Positions 1 to 16,296 of a stretch of DNA of 64,000 nucleotides are shown here, in pieces. The DNA is taken from contig WHVD01000068.1 of assembly GCA_015178975.1 (NCBI GenBank), positions 372,001 to 436,000 of the forward strand. Reading direction: 5' to 3'. The position numbers and the translations under genes were made by a program. Source of the DNA: Hysterangium stoloniferum (Eukaryota > Basidiomycota > Agaricomycetes > Hysterangiales > Hysterangiaceae). The notes beneath the pieces were generated by a model that saw only the letters and a list, made by a program, of their open reading frames with translations, was not told the origin of the DNA and did no database searches. Every line of letters starts with the position of its first letter. The first letter of the stretch is position 1.

Positions 1-196
1 CTTTGCATTACACATCCACACACCACTAGTGAGGTACATAAACCGCATTCAACACGGGGACGTACATACAAACCAGCTGTCTCCATTCCGTACAATGGGG
101 AGTTCTCATTAGGGTCGTTAGGTGAGGATCTGGTCATATCATCCAATAAAACATCTCTCTTCGTACCGTAATCTTGCTGAAAAGGTATCGACGAAT

Positions 197-1169
197 TCAG
201 GTGCCTGTGAGGGATGAGCCAGCACCAGTTGCTGCAATATGTGCAACGGCTTCAACACAGGTGATCGACTGAGAATATATGAGATGTAGGTCAAGTGATG
301 TACAAACAAGAAGATTCACACTTACAGTTCCGGGGGAGTTGACTAGGGGCAAGACAGCACACTGCAAGCCACCAGCACATCCGGTGAGGACGAATTTGCC
401 GTCGACACACTGCGCAAACTGATTGTTCACACAGGCATTCTGGCCTGCGGTGCAGGATGACGAGGTGGAGAGCGACGCGAATTGTTTGCTAAAGGAAAAG
501 TCAGCAATACATAGCTCTACGAAGCGCCTGGCAGCGACGCACTTCAATGCCTGAATGGCCTTTCTGTTCGAGAGCGTGAAAGACGTCTTGTCATCAGATA
601 AAACTTGGTTGTCAGCGGGCGGGGGGGCCGTGGCAGGAACCGGCGCTGGTGCAGCTTGGCTGGGATGGGTTGCCCCAGTTGCAGCAATCCGAGCATCTCG
701 GTCTGCAGTCGTGTCGCATGTGATGCTCTGTTTTGGGAATGCGCGTGTCAGTATTCATAGTAATGAGGAAATGAAACGGATGAAGACGCACGGTTCCCGG
801 CTTGTTAACAAGAGGAAGAGCAACGCAGCTGATATTAAGTGTTAGGAATGAAATAGACCATGGGTCCATTAAGCATACATTGTCCCGACTGCACAGGACG
901 TTAATAGGAATTTCCCCCCAGAGCACTGATAGAGACATGAGATGACATGGCATTTCTACGCAAAGTGAAATAAAATCGGTGGGAATCACGTACTTCAATG
1001 CAATCGCATCTTGACCATTCTTCAAAGTGAATGGTTTAGCACCAGCGTCAGGAGCCTATGGGATCTTAATGGGTTAACGCAGGGTAGAATATAACAGGAT
1101 ACACACGGGTGCAGCCAAGACAGAGGCGAATAGGGTAGCAACGACGACGGCAAACTTTGATGAGAACAT
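197..1169 (-). CDS. Secreted CBM19-like chitin-binding protein, first module decayed
   Basis: Start at 1169 gives a signal peptide (MFSSKFAVVVATLFASVLAA). Readable exons are 1107-1169, 994-1055, 792-828, 543-727, 326-488 and 197-268. The last three encode one complete module: an FTLSNRKAIQAL-type lead, then CTAGQNACVNNQFAQC, a conserved ALPLVNSPGTSITC block and a short tail. This cysteine pattern is typical of basidiomycete CBM19-like (putative chitin-binding) extracellular proteins. An equivalent upstream module is recognisable from PFTLKNGQDAIAL and ALPLVNKPGTSITC, joined by an Ala/Pro-rich linker. The 829-993 interval is too short for the cysteine-rich exon plus two introns, so that module appears internally deleted. 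The product would be secreted, perhaps to the cell wall. The family call is fairly secure, but whether the gene is still functional is open. Confidence 0.6.
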
Positions 1170-1580
1170 GGCTAAAGGGAAATTAATATACTGAAAATTG
1201 TCGGTGAACAAGATGCCAGAATGAAAGGAGCTGCCGACAACTCAATCGTGGTCTGTTTGTGGTATTAGATATTAGAAATACGTTAAAGAAGGAGGGAGAG
1301 GAGAGGATACCTGTTAGTAAGAACGGTGGTGGAGAGGAATTTGACGAGGAAAGGTGGGATCTAAGTTTTTGAGGGATTTCTGAGAACTGCCGTCCGGTGG
1401 GAATTTTTTTCGGGGAATGGGAACAGGACCTTATACAGTACACTCCCTTTCAATGCTAGCGACTAGTAATATGTAGTTTTGAAACTGTAACAAATTGGTA
1501 CAATTCGAAATGCTATAACGAATTTTATACTATAGTGTCACAGCACGGGGTGTTGTCTTCGTGACCAGATTTTCATCTTA

Positions 1581-2271
1581 CAGCTGTTCCGGATATCTAT
1601 GGCGGGGTTTCAAAAGTCAAAAAAGTCCCGCTTTGGAATTCACAGACAAATTTTGTGATATCTCCCGAACGGAGTGGAGTTAAGACACAGTATTTTAGGA
1701 TATATATTTAATAGTGTAGAGGTATTAATATATGTATATATTTGGTCTTATGACACCTTATTTAATATTCAGCTCAATCTCACTTCAATGGCTCTCCACC
1801 ATTCAATTATTATCAGATTTGCCTCTAGCCTTGGTGAATTAATGTTATGTATTGTATATAAATATTGTATGAGCTGTGGGGTTTAATGTGCCTTGTTGAA
1901 CACAGCATACTACTCACTATATGCTAGCTTGAAATGTGCCTAGTCACCAGGTTTAGAAGGCAGTATTAAGCCTCAAAACTCAACGAACATTTAGGATAAA
2001 TATATATTATTATTTTTTAGAACCTAGACATGCATGTGACAAGAATTGAATGATGTAGAACAATTGCAGTGATATTGAGCTGAATATTAAATAAGGTGTC
2101 ATAAGACCAAATATATACATATATTAATACCTCTACACTATCAAATATATATCCTAAAATCTTGTGTCTTAACTCCACTCCGTTCAGGAGATATCACAAA
2201 ATTTGTCTGTGAATTCCAAAGCGGGACTTTTTTGAATTTTGAAACCCCGCCATAGATATCCGGAACAGCTG
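1581..2271. mobile_element. MITE with ~210-bp terminal inverted repeats and TA duplication
   Basis: The left end CAGCTGTTCCGGATATCTAT matches the inverted right end, and pairing continues for about 210 bp on each side (1581-1795 and 2058-2271). Both ends are flanked by TA (1579-1580 and 2272-2273), the target duplication of Tc1/mariner-type elements. No transposase is encoded, so this is a non-autonomous, foldback-like element. The arms differ at only a few positions, which suggests recent activity or gene conversion. Confidence 0.85.
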
Positions 2272-2974
2272 TAACTACTTCGGTTTCCGCCAAGCCAAGC
2301 CGGAAGCAGCCAGAGCAGGAGCCAAACTTATTTATACCGGCTTGATTCGGCTTCTACTTGGAGCCATTAGCAGCCGATTTCGATAAAAATAGGGATAGGT
2401 GCTTGGAAACTTCCATTTGCGCATTCTTCAAGGCTCGATTACCTAACAAAGACGCTTGCCTGCGTCCCAGGCCCCATTGGCCGGAGGCTATCTCTGTACC
2501 AAGATGTATTGCCGAGATGGAATGACTCGATTGTGTTTGAGAATGATGCAATTCCGCAAAATCTGTCCGGATTGAATCCCCTTCTCAATGTATTAGCATA
2601 TAAGTGTATTTTCTTAGTTAAACGGGTCTCTGAGCGTTGTTTAACCGCTGAGATATTAAGTGTCCTTTGAACTTTGCTATCCTAACTAGGTTGACTATCC
2701 AGTGCTGCTGGCTAAGTACCTGAATTGCCTCGGCCGGCTGCATTTTTTATTAAAAATAGCATCGGTTGTGTAAGGCTGTCGGTATCAGCCTCACTCGGTC
2801 AACACGGACAGGACTAAGTTTTCTTTATTTTTACATCTCAGTAGGATACAAGGTGAATGCGAGGTTCCCTAGGGAAGAGTGGGGAAAGGATTAATGGTCA
2901 AGGAGAAGATATTCTATCACTATAAGATATGGGGTTTTTATATAGAGTCAAGGTAAATGGGGTGGAAGAACAAG

Positions 2975-3134
2975 GAACCGCATGATCAGGCACAGGGGTG
3001 CTACTTAACAATAAAGTGGCGGATCAATGAGTGGCTGATGGGAGAGGTTGGGGATGATGACCGCATGATAAGGCACAAGGGTGCTACCAAATGGCGGAAC
3101 AATGAGTGGTTGATGGGAGAGGTTGGTGATGACG
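2975..3134. repeat. Two-copy tandem repeat (~80 bp units)
   Basis: Two adjacent diverged copies both contain CCGCATGAT..GGCACA..GGTGCTAC and end with GTTGATGGGAGAGGTTGG or a close variant. The second copy is shortened by a few bases. Confidence 0.75.
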
Positions 3135-3159
3135 TATGTGGTAAGGTGGCCAGGCTTAC

Positions 3160-3330
3160 AGGTTGACCTATTGTAAATACACAATCTACAAGGGTTTAAT
3201 GGACTTGTAATAGAAGTACTTGTGTGTGAATCAATGTGTCAGTTGGTGAATCACCTTCTGACATGATAGCTTCGGTGATAGTTTAGGTGTACATGGAGTA
3301 AATCATGCATTAGCCTCCATGGTCCACAAA
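3160..3330 (+). repeat. Dispersed repeat, copy A
   Basis: This segment matches the reverse complement of about 36860-37040. Shared blocks include AATACACAATCTACAAGGGT, CTTGTAATAGAAGTACTT and CATGGTCCACA. It could be a piece of an LTR or an unclassified transposon; no ends were defined. Confidence 0.6.
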
Positions 3331-3512
3331 GGCAGAGGTGAATCGCCTCTAGGAGAAGGGTGTTTCATCATCAATTCCAACATTTTTTATGCCTCTTCTC
3401 GCTTTATGATAGTGACATGGGTGAGATGAAATGCACAGGCTGGAATTCCATGCCGGAATGGAAGAGCAAGAATCCTCTACAAACTTATGGATTGATGTCA
3501 ATCATTGCCCAG

Positions 3513-3583
3513 TCGACACCAGAGGCTTCGACAAGCTCAAATCACCAAACAGTTCACCTGTATCTAGGACAGCGGTTGGACAT
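3513..3583. repeat. Dispersed short repeat, copy A (copy B at 6412-6484)
   Basis: About 70 bp beginning CGACACCAGAGGCTTCGACA recurs with a few substitutions and small indels at 6412-6484 in the same orientation. Its origin is unknown. Confidence 0.6.
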
Positions 3584-4943
3584 AGACGGTCTTAGTCATT
3601 TCCTCGGTGATTTGCCGTGAAATGGGGGTCTGAGTGATACATTTGTATGATTTTACACCTTTTTGATTGTCTGAAAAATAAATAAATAGCATAATTACTA
3701 GACATAATGAACTGTGCCCAATCATTTTATTTTACTTCTTCAAGTGCCACTGCATGGTCACTCGTAATACTCGGAGAAATGGCATCACCGTGCACCATGG
3801 CCTTCAACTCTCTCACCACCATAGGCTTCCTCACACCCCTCTGCGGAATGAACGGGGAGTTCCCCTTCGTGAGGTGCGCTCGGAATAAAATCTCCTGTAT
3901 AATTTGCATCTCCGACGTCCTCGATCAAAGAATTTCCAATACTGCGTACCGCCGCTCGGAAGGTAGTGACCACGAAACTGTTCGTCGAATTGATCGCGTG
4001 ACATGACGAGTTTAATTCTCGCACATCGAGAAAGAAGCGGCAAATGAGGAGGACGGATATGCTGCAGTTGCCATTAAGAATTTAGAGAACATAAATGCGA
4101 TGAATACCTGCCAATTCTCCATGTTGGTACTGATGCCTGAAAATGAAGTCTATGTTAGGTGTCAGATGAGTAAGTGATATTAAATTCACAGAGAAGAAAA
4201 GAGACTCACTGAGACAAACTTCGCAGAAATGATGTAGTATCAGTGAAAAGGGGGAAAAGGAGTGGTAATTCCAAACCTTATCCGTGATTATGCTCTGTAA
4301 ATTCCATACAAAAATTACGCTAAAACATTAAAATCAAAATTTCATCAACCAAACCGAGGTAAATTTAGTACTGACACAAATCGGAGAACACCTGCAATTA
4401 ATAGGAACAGGGTCGTAAGGAACATGTAGGCTCAAAAGCCGAGGCAAATACCTTGTTGTACAATTAGATAGGTTATAGATCTTTTCCGCAATTCTTTAAT
4501 ATCTCTTTGTAGCCTAATTGTGCCAATAGTGTAGAATAAGGTGGTGAATAATATGAGCCCATCAAATGTAATTGTCAAAGCGCCTTCTGCTGTGTCTATG
4601 ACGATCATATCAACTGGAGCTCTCTAGGCATATGCAATGGACTTCTGTACACCTGTTTAATGCTGTTAATTAGTTACGTTGTTCTAGTGGAGTGAAACGC
4701 ACAGTTTCATACTGCTCTGCGAAATACAATTATCATTGACTGCGACAAACTATCACGCTCATAAGTGTACCGATCCACTAGACGGTGCTAATGCGTAAAC
4801 ACACCACACGGCAGCAAAGTCCGGCGAGGTATATTAACGATACCGGTATTGAAAGGTATTTCTGATCTCTGCTTATAGCGTAAACCCTTGCCAGTAATAT
4901 CCCTGACATCCATCCTTGGTTGAGTTATTTGAGCAAGTATATG

Positions 4944-5490
4944 TTAAATAGATTGATCACCATGTGCACCAAGTGCTGCTACAATGTTCACGGCATTTGT
5001 AGTCTGTAACATAGCATTACATGCCCTATGGCCAACCGGTGAACAACTATTGTGAGGGTCCAGAAAGTACCACGCACTATCAACTGTTATCAGTCGTGGG
5101 AGCATTTTCGGGCCCGCCTCACCACGCACCTCTAACGGTCCATCCGCCCAATCGAAGACCACAGAACATATACGCTCAATTAGGGCGAAATATCGGGCAA
5201 TGATATACAGCACAGATGGTAGTCTGATCCTACTCTTCCATACGAATTGGATTTCCGCCGGAAGGGTCAAAATTGTGTCATAACTAAACAGAACTGATGC
5301 CCGTCTATATAGTGTGGTAAACAACTGCGACTGCTTGTAGACAGACCTAGTGCTGTGAAATCGATGTAATTCGAAACCATCCTGGAAACTTACGGTCAGC
5401 GATGTGTGCGATGAGACGGCGAAAGGTAAGTAGTTACCGTGCAATTGCTTTTTGAATGGCCGCCCTTTGAAGATCTACCACGGATGCCAT
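4944..5490 (-). pseudogene. DUF6533-like membrane protein, truncated
   Basis: A minus-strand frame contains VLFSYDTILTLPAEIQFVWK followed by a hydrophobic stretch (LPSVLYIIARYFALI). This matches the N-terminal pattern of Agaricomycete DUF6533 transmembrane proteins (YDxxLTLPDEVxxVW, then a helix). A plausible start lies at 5490 (MASVVDLQRAAIQ) with short introns between. The remaining six to seven transmembrane helices usual for the family are not found downstream, and the frame ends at 4944 in unrelated sequence. It is probably a relic or a misread partial gene. Confidence 0.45.
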
Positions 5491-5774
5491 GTGAGATAAT
5501 GACAAGTATCAGGGCTGGGTCGTTCTAATTAGCAGCATTCACGGTGCATTATAAGTAGTTGACTGCAGGCGCTCAATGAGAAGCAACTCTAGCCAGTCTG
5601 TCGCTCTAGAAAATAACAACTTACGCAGTTATGAATCAGCGGGGAAGGTTCATAGGCACTTGATGAGCAGTCCTTACTTGACCGCCAGAAATTACCTTCG
5701 TATAAGAAATTACGAGATGACATGGTGCCCTGCCATCTTCCATCTTCCATCTACTGTCTTCCATATGTTGCAAA

Positions 5775-6275
5775 TCAATGTATTCATACAGGAATCATTA
5801 GATACGCTGATGCCACATGTGGACAATTTTGCCGAAGCCATACTTTGTACGCCTAGTCATGAACTGAAAGCAATTCGCTATCATCAGGAACAATCTTGGC
5901 ACTCAAATTTCAATAAACAACATCGTACCTACAATTCCAACCCCATATTCCAGCATGGTACCTGTTTAATAGGTGTGATGATTATTAGGTGTCGCTGTGT
6001 CGTGTTGTGGTGTCTGGCGCGGTGTCGCAGTCAATGTATTCATACAGGAATCATTAGATACGCTGATGCCACATGTGGACAATTTTTCCGAAGCCATACT
6101 TTGTACGCCTAGTCATGAATTGATGGCAATTCGCTATCAGAGTGAACAATTTTGGCACTCAAATTTCAATAAACAACATCGTACTCACAATTCCAACCCA
6201 TATTCCAGCATGTCACCTGTTAGCTGAGATGATTAATAGGTGTGGCTGTGTCGTGTCGTGGTATCTGGCGCGGTG
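5775..6275. repeat. 256-bp tandem duplication
   Basis: TCAATGTATTCATACAGGAA begins at 5775 and again at 6031, giving a 256-bp period. Copy 2 is about 245 bp and differs by scattered substitutions and small gaps. Open frames across the unit are read through by chance; no gene is supported. Confidence 0.85.
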
Positions 6276-6411
6276 GAAGCATTGACATTGGAAAGTTTGC
6301 GATACCGCCAGGTGCCAACAGCTTCACACGGAATTAATCATCAACGGTTATAACGACAGAGCCTGTACTCACGTCTTCATACCAAAGAGTGCAATTATCA
6401 CGATGCGTTCG

Positions 6412-6484
6412 CGACACGCCAGAGGCTCGACAAGCTCAAACCATCACACAGTTCGCCTGTATCTAGGCCGACAGCAGTTGGGCA
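6412..6484. repeat. Dispersed short repeat, copy B
   Basis: Diverged second copy of the segment at 3513-3583. It is followed at 6520-6570 by a duplicated TTTCGGGCATGG motif. Confidence 0.55.
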
Positions 6485-6807
6485 TGGTATTGAACAACAC
6501 CATTGAAACGCCTAATTTCGGGCATGGCCGCCCAATATCAACAACTTTCGGGCATGGTCATCTAACACCAATAACGTGGTGCCTAGCAACATTACAAACA
6601 TCGCATCATGACAACATTTTGTATACAAAGTACATGATTCAATGAAACCCGAGACCCGACCAAGACATGTATACTCTCAAGACTGATGTGGTGTTCAGGT
6701 GACTTTACAGACACGTTTTGTAATCTGCAAAGGTTGAAGATGAGACAAAGAGCATACAGGAGTGAGTGGCACCAGACTCACCACCAGTCAGGAGTAGCCA
6801 TGAAGCC

Positions 6808-7019
6808 CTACCAATCGCAGCAACTGGGGAGACCGCTGGATCCACGTTCCGCAACATCCGGGAGGTCTATGATAATTGAACACCTTTAATATACACCATA
6901 AATCGTAGAATATATCGCAAGCACATACGGGCAGCAGCAACAGGCTCGGGAGCAGGGGCAGCGAGCACAAACTGTGTGCACACTAAGGTGACGATAGTGG
7001 TGATGAACGCGAGACGCAT
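6808..7019 (-). CDS. Small secreted peptide, 49 aa, C-terminus CCDW
   Basis: Exons 6929-7019 and 6808-6866 are separated by a 62-bp GT..AG intron and give 150 nt in frame. The product starts with a clear signal peptide (MRLAFITTIVTLVCTQFVLA), followed by APAPEPVAAA, and ends GSSGLPSCCDW. A TATA-like box (7065-7072) lies about 50 bp upstream of the ATG on the coding strand, a normal spacing for a fungal promoter. If the intron is retained, the signal peptide is kept but a different short tail results. I do not recognise the family. The mature peptide would be under 30 residues with only a Cys-Cys pair, so its role is unknown. Confidence 0.5.
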
Positions 7020-7064
7020 GGTTTGCAGATGGTGGAGGGAAGAATTCCGAAGCCCTCGAGAGCC

Positions 7065-7072
7065 CTATATAC
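7065..7072 (-). promoter_or_regulatory. TATA-like box of the small secreted peptide gene
   Basis: GTATATAG on the minus strand, about 50 bp upstream of the ATG at 7019. Confidence 0.4.
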
Positions 7073-7934
7073 TCGGTAAAGCGATAACTGCACGTCACCT
7101 TCTGGATTCATCGGCAACTCAGGACCATAATAAACTGAAGGATTATGATAGTATCACATCAGTCCGGTATATCATATAAGAGACAGGTGAGTTCAAAAAC
7201 AGTTATGTATTCGCGCTTGATGTAACTAATAGTCGCCCATTAGTTATTTTCTTTAGGTACATAAAATATAGTCCGTTATATCATATACGAGACTGAGTTA
7301 ATTGTCTTTAGGTCTTACTTTCAACACATGGACGATCCCAGACATCGCTTGGTTATCCCCTACACCCCTCATTATCGCTCTCCTACAACAATGACGCTTC
7401 TGGATTTGGAACATGGTTGGGGTTTGCATGAAACACGTTGAGATGTCCCATATACTTCTAAAATCAAATCAAAATCAGTTTCGAACCAATGTCACTTGAT
7501 GGTCTCTAGTGGCGCTGACACTACATATATTAGCCGATTGCAAGGAATGTATAGCACCACACCGCCGGTGCGTATTGAGTAATATTTAGAGATGGCTCGA
7601 ACCAAGTTACCCAAAGTCACACAAAATATTATAGTTTATGCTAATAAAAATACTTTGAGAGATAATTAAATGTAAATAATAGTCTGTTTGGTCAATCAAT
7701 GTTTTCTCAAGCAACAGCAACAAGCCAAGCAAGAGTTGATGCAAATACTGACTCTCCCGTCTTATTGGATTTGGGCTTGCACCCGGCATCTTACTCTGTG
7801 TGGACCCGGGATTATGGATCCAATGTTACGTAATGTTACAATTTGTAATAGGCGCGTGGTGTTTCTAGCGTTGTTATTAAATCAAGACTCGGTGGCTTAT
7901 CCAACTTCAACTGACTGGATCGCACACATAAGAA
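7073..7934. other. Intergenic, nothing recognised
   Basis: This stretch has short open frames only. A short motif (TATATCATATA(A/C)GAGAC) occurs twice, at about 7168 and 7277. The 3' part should hold the promoter and 5' UTR of the light-chain gene that starts at 7935. Confidence 0.4.
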
Positions 7935-8636
7935 ATGGTGAGTGCCCATAAAATCCATCTACCCATATTTGACCCAATTTATAGAGTGATAACGCGGGTA
8001 TGGCTCGAATATTCGACGTGGTTTCGCATCTCTAAATTGACGCGCCATGCCTAGAATACAAGGAGGCCTTTGCTCTTTTCGACAAGAAGGGAACCGGCGC
8101 AGTGCCTCGCGAGACTCTAGGCGATCTCTTGCGCGCCCTGGGCCAGAATCCGACCCAAGCAGAAGTCGCAGAGCTGGTCGCGAGCGCGCCGCGCGAAGGT
8201 TAGTCCATGCTAATCTATACACGGCACTCGGAAAATCCCTCACAATGACACGCCACAGTGGATTACAAGACATTTCTCGGGATCTTGAACCGGCCAGATG
8301 GCTTCAAGCCTGCGGGTACACCAGGTACGTCTGCCAACTTTGAATTGCAAGGACAGGGTCGCATCGGTCGTTATTAGAGGAGTTTATTCGTGGATTCCAA
8401 GTATTTGATAAGGAAGGAAATGGGTTCATCGGTGCCGGAGAGCTGCGATATGTCCTCACACAACTCGGAGAGAAGATGTCTGACGAAGAAGTTGACGAGC
8501 TACTGAAGGGCGTGCAGATTGGACCGTAAGTTATTCTATTCTTTTCTTGCTTGCTCGTATTAATTATGATATCCATCAAATCAGAGACGGCAATGTCAAC
8601 TATGAGAGTTTTGTGCGTACAATATTAAGTCAATAG
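7935..8636 (+). CDS. cdc4: Myosin essential light chain (Cdc4-like EF-hand protein)
   Basis: Six exons (7935-7937, 7985-7997, 8055-8198, 8259-8324, 8378-8525, 8585-8636) total 426 nt, or 141 aa, the length of fission yeast Cdc4. The product starts [20 protein letters not shown] and includes [60 protein letters not shown] and ends SFVRTILSQ. These blocks match fungal myosin-II essential light chains, which act in the cytokinetic ring, rather than calmodulin. The first coding exon is only the ATG and the second is 13 nt; this is the only arrangement found that supplies a start in frame with EYKEAF. The gene is followed 200 bp downstream by Kgd4 on the same strand. Confidence 0.88.
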
Positions 8637-8836
8637 GTCGGCTTCATACATGTGATGTTACTTTACCCATTTCAATCTACTCGTGTATAAACGAAACATT
8701 GCTCCGGGTTCATGTCAATTGCTGACATGCAACAGAGATAATTTTATGGAAATCCATACAACTTGGTTTTACTTCTACATCTTTCGTCAGCTTAGTCAGA
8801 TAGATTCTCCGAGCTCCAACCTACCATCTCCTTACA

Positions 8837-9306
8837 ATGCGGGCTACCCTGAGACTATTAGACGGCCACATTCACAAACCTCTCATTCATTTCCTAGGAA
8901 AGCGTACAATTCCCACCAGTAGATCAATCCTTATAATCGTATTATAATATTCAGCTCATTGCAGTCTTGTTCCGCTTTTCTTCACTGATAGATCCACATA
9001 CACCGCATCCACATCCAGCAGCTCCCCGAGACATTGCGTCTCGTTTCGGCGAGTTTCTCAAAACCATAAACGCCACAACCCCATCATCCTCATCCCCATC
9101 CCCATCCCCTTCCCGAGGGCCTGCCGCTAGCGTAAGAAGGTATGCGGAATTCTGGGAGGTCCCCGAGCGATACTGGGCTCGGTCTCGCACTATTAGTGAC
9201 GCGGAATTAGAAGCTGTGTCGGTCAGAACCTAATCCTCTCCTCATCTTTTAGCTGTTAAAGTTTTATTCATCCCCTCTACAGAGCGGTGGAGCCTCACTC
9301 AAATGA
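8837..9306 (+). CDS. KGD4: Kgd4/Ymr31-like subunit of the 2-oxoglutarate dehydrogenase complex
   Basis: Exons 8837-8918, 8992-9221 and 9283-9306 give 111 aa. The N-terminus MRATLRLLDGHIHKPLIHFL resembles the start of yeast Kgd4 (formerly a mitochondrial ribosomal S36 protein). The C-terminus RYWARSRTISDAELEAVSSG, then GASLK, matches the conserved end, including the SGGA motif. That motif is recovered only when a last 24-nt exon is spliced on. In yeast and animals this small mitochondrial protein tethers E3 (dihydrolipoamide dehydrogenase) to the E1-E2 core. The middle is low complexity, rich in Ser and Pro. The stop lies 45 bp from the convergent RPC1 stop. Confidence 0.85.
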
Positions 9307-9351
9307 TCTATCGTAATACAAGTGATCCAATGATTAATTTACCGCACTTGT

Positions 9352-14911
<5,560 letters not shown>

Positions 14912-15092
14912 AGCATGAATGGAATGACTTGAAGCAGCGTGACAATATGTCCTTGTGACGATGTGTGACGTGACGTGTCTGAGACGTGACAATGGTTACG
15001 CCCGACGCTTGCCCGATTCTGGTCACGGCGTCACGTCCCTAGAATTAACTCAGGGTTGCATTTAGCACTTCTTGTTGCCTGTTGAATTGGTC
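14912..15092. promoter_or_regulatory. Shared divergent promoter region, RPC1 / SDH4
   Basis: Only 181 bp separate the two divergent start codons. The segment carries several overlapping TGTGACG/GTGACGTG/ACGTGAC motifs between about 14938 and 15035, which may be binding sites for an ATF/CREB-like bZIP factor (inferred from the TGACGT core). Confidence 0.4.
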
Positions 15093-15803
15093 ATGGCTGC
15101 TGTCCTCGTTCGTTCTTCCATCTTGCGACGTCCATTGCCTCGTGCGTGGACAGCTAAAATAACGAGTAAGTCGATCTATAAAAGGGTTTCAACAATGATT
15201 GACCCCTGCGCAATCAGCTCGTCAGGCGACTTCTTCTACAGCGACCTATGTTCCAGGGGGCCGTAAGTGACATGCGTGCTAGATAACGGTTTCAAATGCT
15301 GATCACAGATGTTTCTCTGTAGCGGTCCTCCGTGGGACAGTAAATGACCCTACGCCATTCCCGCCATCCTCCCGAAGCGAAGGATCACACCATTGGGCAT
15401 TCGAACGCCTCCTCAGTGCATCTCTGATCCCATTGACCGGCGCCGCGTTTGTTACAGGATCGACTCACTACCCCGTTCTTGACGGTGTGCTGGGCATTGC
15501 GCTTGTCGTACACTCGCATCTTGGAGTGAGTCCTCTCGCGCAATAGAGGTCGCGCGGAGTGTTTACGGATTTACATTACCCAGTTTGACCAAATTATTGT
15601 GGACTACCTTGATGTCCGGAAGTTCCCGGTTATTGGGCGAATTGCAAAGTGGGGACTCAGAGCTGCAACGGCTGGTGTGCTCGTGGGTGTATATCAGTTC
15701 AATACAAATGACATGGGTGAGTGTCATCGCCGTGTTGATTTCCTTTACTAACTGTTGTTGTTCAGGTATCACAGAGTTAATTAGAAGAGTGTGGGATGCA
15801 TAA
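15093..15803 (+). CDS. SDH4: Succinate dehydrogenase membrane anchor subunit (CybS, SDH4)
   Basis: Exons 15093-15165, 15218-15262, 15323-15525, 15584-15716 and 15766-15803 total 492 nt (163 aa). A basic N-terminus (MAAVLVRSSILRRPLPRAW) looks like a mitochondrial presequence. The body has the family signature HHWAFERLLSASLIPLTGAA, then HYPVLDGVLGIALVVHSHLG and FDQIIVDYLDVRKFPVIG, and ends in GVYQFNTNDMGITELIRRVW. The His in HSHLGFD is in the position of the haem/quinone-site histidine of this family. It anchors complex II in the inner mitochondrial membrane. Three transmembrane helices are expected. Identification is secure. Confidence 0.93.
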
Positions 15804-16296
15804 CTGTATGAACAAAGGATTGTTAATGGAGATTTTGACCTAGTGCTTCCCCATGGACCTTTTGTAATTGATCTGACGACGAGGTGGTGGAGAATTAAAT
15901 ATTCCAAATGCGACATGGTAGATATAAACCCATTAAGGCAGGAAATATCGCGTGGCTACGGATGCTGTGCGAAATTTCCGATAATGAAGAGGTGTTGCTA
16001 TGAGGAGCGCTTTCAATCGATCGGGTCGGGCGGTGTCAAGGGAATCAGGGATCGGTTCCTCGCTAGTATCCTGTATTAATCCACTTCTCCCTTATTGTGT
16101 TTTTCCGATTGGCTGCTTAATGTACAATCCTCGTCTTTATTAGGAAGCCTCCCACCACGTTTCAAACTGCTCCGTTCTAATCCCTACCCTTCTTTTTCCT
16201 CCTTCCACCACATCCGAATGCTAATCGTCGACGTCCCTTGAAATTCAAACCTTAAACAGTGGCTCAAACCCAACTCGTCCCTCAACACACCCTCCG
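15804..16296. other. Intergenic between SDH4 and RIC8
   Basis: No gene is seen. The right part (16130-16290) is pyrimidine-rich, as expected for a basidiomycete promoter and 5' UTR upstream of the ATG at 16297. Confidence 0.5.

Larger units (their letters stand above)
2272..4943. other. Gene-poor stretch with short repeats
   Basis: No gene is supported here. The stretch holds a two-copy tandem repeat (2975-3134), a dispersed repeat (3160-3330) and a second dispersed segment (3513-3583). On the minus strand near 3730-4125 there are short overlapping open frames, one beginning MENWQVFIAFMFSKF, but no consistent exon model or family resemblance was found. Confidence 0.5.
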
